NCBI GenBank assembly: GCA_023213395.1 | Contig: CM041465.1 | Location: 178,691,741 to 178,755,740 of the forward strand | Length of the DNA: 64,000 nt | DNA from: Cycas panzhihuaensis | Taxonomy: Eukaryota > Cycadophyta | Direction: 5' to 3' | Shown here: one piece after another, positions 61,381 through 64,000 of the stretch | How positions within the stretch are numbered: position 1 is the stretch's first letter | How the letters are laid out: each line of letters opens with the position of its first letter | The notes under the pieces: model-generated | Database searches by the model: none | What the model saw: the letters and a program-made list of their open reading frames with translations, nothing else | Told to the model about the DNA's origin: nothing | Program-made: the position numbers and the translations under genes

Positions 61381-62445
61381 TGATCTAAATTTGAATGGAA
61401 AAGTGAAAACTTAAACCAATTGAAATAAATCCAGAACAATCTACAATAATATTATGTAAAATTGAAGATATTATTAATTTTCTTACAAAACTCCTTTTGT
61501 TTGTGTTCTATTGAGCATGCAAAGGGCCCTTTCTGACAATTTGGGAGAGAGAAAGGCGGAGTCTTTGGGCACTCCTTGAGATGCTACACATTCTTTGGAA
61601 CCTCCATCTTTAAAGTTTGCATAGAGTTTTTGGTTGCCGATAACCAAAAACCTCTTTTCTTGGTGAAGAAATCTTGCTAGTGTCTCTTTCTTGGACTGCT
61701 GTTACTGTTATGTTCTTCCTCAGCTGCAATTTCAATCTTTTGGGTTCCTTCATGATCCCCACGTTGGATTTTGGGATGTTGTTCTACTGCACTTCTGTTC
61801 CTCTTCTCTCTACATAGAATTTCTATTGTTGGAGCCATTCTCTCTTTTCAGAAAGCAATTTCAAACAACTCTCCTCAAATCTTGCTCTACGTACTACATC
61901 TATGGCTACGACGTCCTCTCTCTTTGTAGAATTTCTATTGTTCATGCCAAGATCTTACCATTTTAAAACCCTATAATGCATTTTACTTTGCACGGGTTTT
62001 CTATTTTTTCCGTTTTCCAATGGATTCCAAAACAGTTTAAGAAACCTTAATAAAATTCTTTTAATTCAAAGATTTTTCTCTTTAAACGTGTAGAGGACAT
62101 GTATGAGAAGTTCCTCCTCAAATTTTGTGCAAAATAGACCTAATTTATGCTGCTAAAATCGCTGCCATTTTTTATTATTTTTCTATTTTTCTCGCCTCAG
62201 GTAGTAATTGCTGCACTTGGGTAGTAGTTGGCCTTGATTATACTTTTGGGTAACGGTTAGCCGAACACAGGTGGCAGTTGTAGAAATATATTTTTTTTAC
62301 ATTTTTAAAGCCTTTTACGGCATTTTTCTACTAAATGAAAACCATTAAGCCTCTTTAAGGCATTTTTCTACTAAATGAAGACCATAAACATGAAAAATAA
62401 AGTATTTAAAGAGTATTATGAACTTAAAGATCTGAAAATGGATCA
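61381..62445 (-). repeat. E7 5' LTR
   Basis: 1065 bases with TGATC/GATCA ends. It carries small insertions relative to the left LTR, for example near 61955-61980 and 62200-62275. Confidence 0.95.
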
Positions 62446-64000
62446 TAAACTACTCCCTCTTGTGAATTGTATTACTCTCACTAGGGGCATATCACCATGC
62501 CATGCCTATTATCCTATTAGATCCTTAGCCATTAAAGAGATCTCACCCCATGGGGGCATTCTGTACAACATTATGAGTATAAATTATCACTTGTAAATAT
62601 TATCCAAAAAAAAAACAACTATAAAATCTCTAAAAATTCCAAAAAGATATTTTTTTTATTTAATTGTATTTGAATTACCTAGCTTTCACCTTTTAACTCA
62701 ACTTTAAAATGAACCTAAACTACATTTGTTTTCTTATGGTTTTACACCCATAATATGTGATTCTACCTTGTGCCCATGATGGCACCCTCTACTCTAAGTC
62801 AAGCTCTCTTTCTCACCCTATAGGTATTTCCCATGAGGGAACTGTCTATTATATTAACAACCTTAGTTATTTTTATCTTATTACATGTAAGAGAGTCTTA
62901 AAATTAAGATTTGATTGTAGTTTTAGTTATGACTTTATGATCTAGTCGCAATCTAGTTACAACCTCACCATAGTTCTATAACCTAGTTGTAGTCAAGTTA
63001 TGACCTAGTCATAGTTCCTATGACCTAGTCATAATTAGATTGTAATTCTTATGGCTTGGTTGCACTTGGTTGTGACTTGGTCATAGTTCCTATGACTTGG
63101 TTGCACTTGGTTATACCCTAGGTTGTATTTGGTTATACTTGATTATACCTAATCACACTTAGTTGTATCATAGTTCCTATAACCTAGTCATAATTAGGTT
63201 GCAATTCCTATGGCTTGGTTGCACTTGGGTGTGACCTAGTTATAGTTCCTATGACTTGGTTGCACTTGGTTATACCCTAGGTTGTATTTGGTTGTACTTG
63301 ATTATACCTAGTCACACTTGGTTGTACCTTGAGTTGCACCTAGTTACACTTGGTTATACCTAGTTGCACTCACGTTGGTGTTTAAAATTATAAATTGAGC
63401 TCTGAAATGAGCCTAAATTACCTGTGGGTGTGATATGCATCACTCTCACTAAGGGTATGTTATCATGTTATTCCTATTATTACACTCCATCCTTTATCAT
63501 TGGTGGGATTCTACCCTTACTAAAAGCACACCTTGCTTTAAAATGAGCTTAAACTACCCTCGTTTGTGACTTGTATTATCCTCACTAGGGGCATCTTATC
63601 ATATCATGCCTATTACCCTATCACATCCTTAGCCACCGATAGGATCTCATCCCATGGGTGCTTCCTACTCTATCATGAGTATAAATTATCACTTGTAAAT
63701 ATTATCTTAAAAAAAAAAAAAAGAAATCATAAAATCCCTAAAATTTCTCAAAAGGCATGTTCATTTTCTTATGGTTTTACATCCATAGGGTGTGACACCA
63801 CTTTGTGCCCATGATGCCATTCTTTTCTCCAAGACAAGCCCCTTTTCCCCTATAGGCATTCCCCATGGGGGTATGAGAGTCCTTTGTGAGTATAAATTAG
63901 CAATCTATATATTACATTATGTCAAGCCACATGCACATCTATAGGATTATTAATTATGTTTTATATGTTGTGTTTGCCACAATGCCATACATAAGACTAA
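62446..64000 (+). repeat. E6 3' LTR, right piece, built of repeated modules
   Basis: The module CTTTAAAATGA.C.TAAACTAC, followed by a TTACTCTCACTAGGGGCAT-like stretch and ending ATAAATTATCACTTGTAAAT, is found from the split copy at 55990/62446, then in variant forms near 62702, 63390 and 63534. A second shared block (TCTTATGGTTTTACA.CCATA..TGTGA) occurs near 62732 and 63769. No gene is present. The LTR continues beyond the window. Confidence 0.65.
62935..63385. repeat. Minisatellite with a 159-bp higher-order unit
   Basis: Short motifs such as TATGACTTGGTTGCACTTGG and TCATAGTTCC recur throughout. Two long copies (63009-63167 and 63168-63326) align over about 159 bases, so the array has a base unit near 20 bases and a higher-order unit. 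It lies inside the E6 LTR. Confidence 0.8.

Larger units (their letters stand above)
56013..62445 (-). mobile_element. E7: Ty3/gypsy element, minus strand, in E6 3' LTR
   Basis: LTRs of 1028 and 1065 bases with TGATC..GATCA ends are flanked by a perfect TAAAC duplication (56008-56012 and 62446-62450). The primer site TGGTATCAGAGC (minus strand, 61363-61374) is a perfect match to the initiator tRNA(Met) complement. A polypurine tract abuts the left LTR. Gag, protease, RT, RNase H and integrase follow in Ty3/gypsy order on the minus strand. It has longer open stretches than the other gypsy copies and intact polymerase Asp residues, which suggests it is younger, though still interrupted. No chromodomain was found. 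Confidence 0.96.
48800..64000 (+). mobile_element. E6: Tat/Ogre-like Ty3/gypsy element, 3' LTR split by E7
   Basis: Gag with a Pro-rich N-terminus, a protease of the NLLLG type, RT with KWVSNIMPI and RFSGYNQI, RNase H and integrase follow in order; these motifs are characteristic of the Tat clade. A polypurine tract TAGGGGGCAT abuts the 3' LTR at 55990, which is interrupted after 23 bases by E7 and continues from 62446 to beyond the window. Frames are very broken. The start is arbitrary because no 5' LTR was confirmed. Confidence 0.8.

Noticed and set aside
62935-63385. CRISPR-like array
   Set aside because: Units abut without unique spacers and vary gradually, the pattern of a minisatellite inside an LTR.

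Overview
The window is an AT-rich plant nuclear segment dominated by old, stop-riddled LTR retrotransposons, with one clearly intact host gene. Plant-type RBR ubiquitin ligase structure, initiator-tRNA(Met) primer sites, Ty1/copia, chromodomain Ty3/gypsy and Tat/Ogre-like elements all indicate a seed plant. Very low gene density and layered, heavily mutated insertions that were never purged resemble a large gymnosperm-type genome; that taxonomic guess is inference.

Layout. 1-2660: remnant of an uncoded LTR element (K1). 2640-5980: 5'-truncated chromodomain Ty3/gypsy relic (E0). 7476-9283 (minus): three-exon gene for a 360-residue RING-IBR-RING E3 ligase, with a GC-richer upstream region. 10916-13320: second copy of the uncoded family (K2). 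13925-46155: one Ty3/gypsy element (E1) expanded from about 6.5 kb to about 32 kb by nested insertions: E2 (Ty3/gypsy, 14396-26587) in its leader; E3 (minus-strand Ty3/gypsy, 16843-23338) inside the gag of E2; E4 (Ty1/copia, 28216-35818) and E5 (minus-strand, apparently non-autonomous, 36225-42159) inside the gag of E1. Nesting is supported by paired LTRs of equal or near-equal length, tRNA primer sites, polypurine tracts, exact or slightly decayed 5-bp target duplications, and by gag similarity resuming across each junction. 46156-48800 has no recognisable gene. 48800-64000 is a Tat/Ogre-like Ty3/gypsy element (E6) whose 3' LTR is split by a minus-strand Ty3/gypsy element (E7, 56013-62445; exact duplication TAAAC).

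Hand-counted LTR divergence gives a relative clock: E3 about 16%, E4 about 10%, E5 about 9%. Mismatches are mostly transitions, as expected for long-methylated DNA. None of the elements looks able to transpose by itself. The reverse transcriptase catalytic Asp pair is damaged in five of the seven copies that retain the site; it survives in E4 and E7. The most unusual object is E5, which combines a gag-like gene remnant, a 4.3-kb leader with 142-bp tandem repeats, a 0.8-kb TA/CA/GTAT microsatellite and a GC-richer segment that may be a captured host-gene piece. No CRISPR array, rRNA or tRNA gene was seen.
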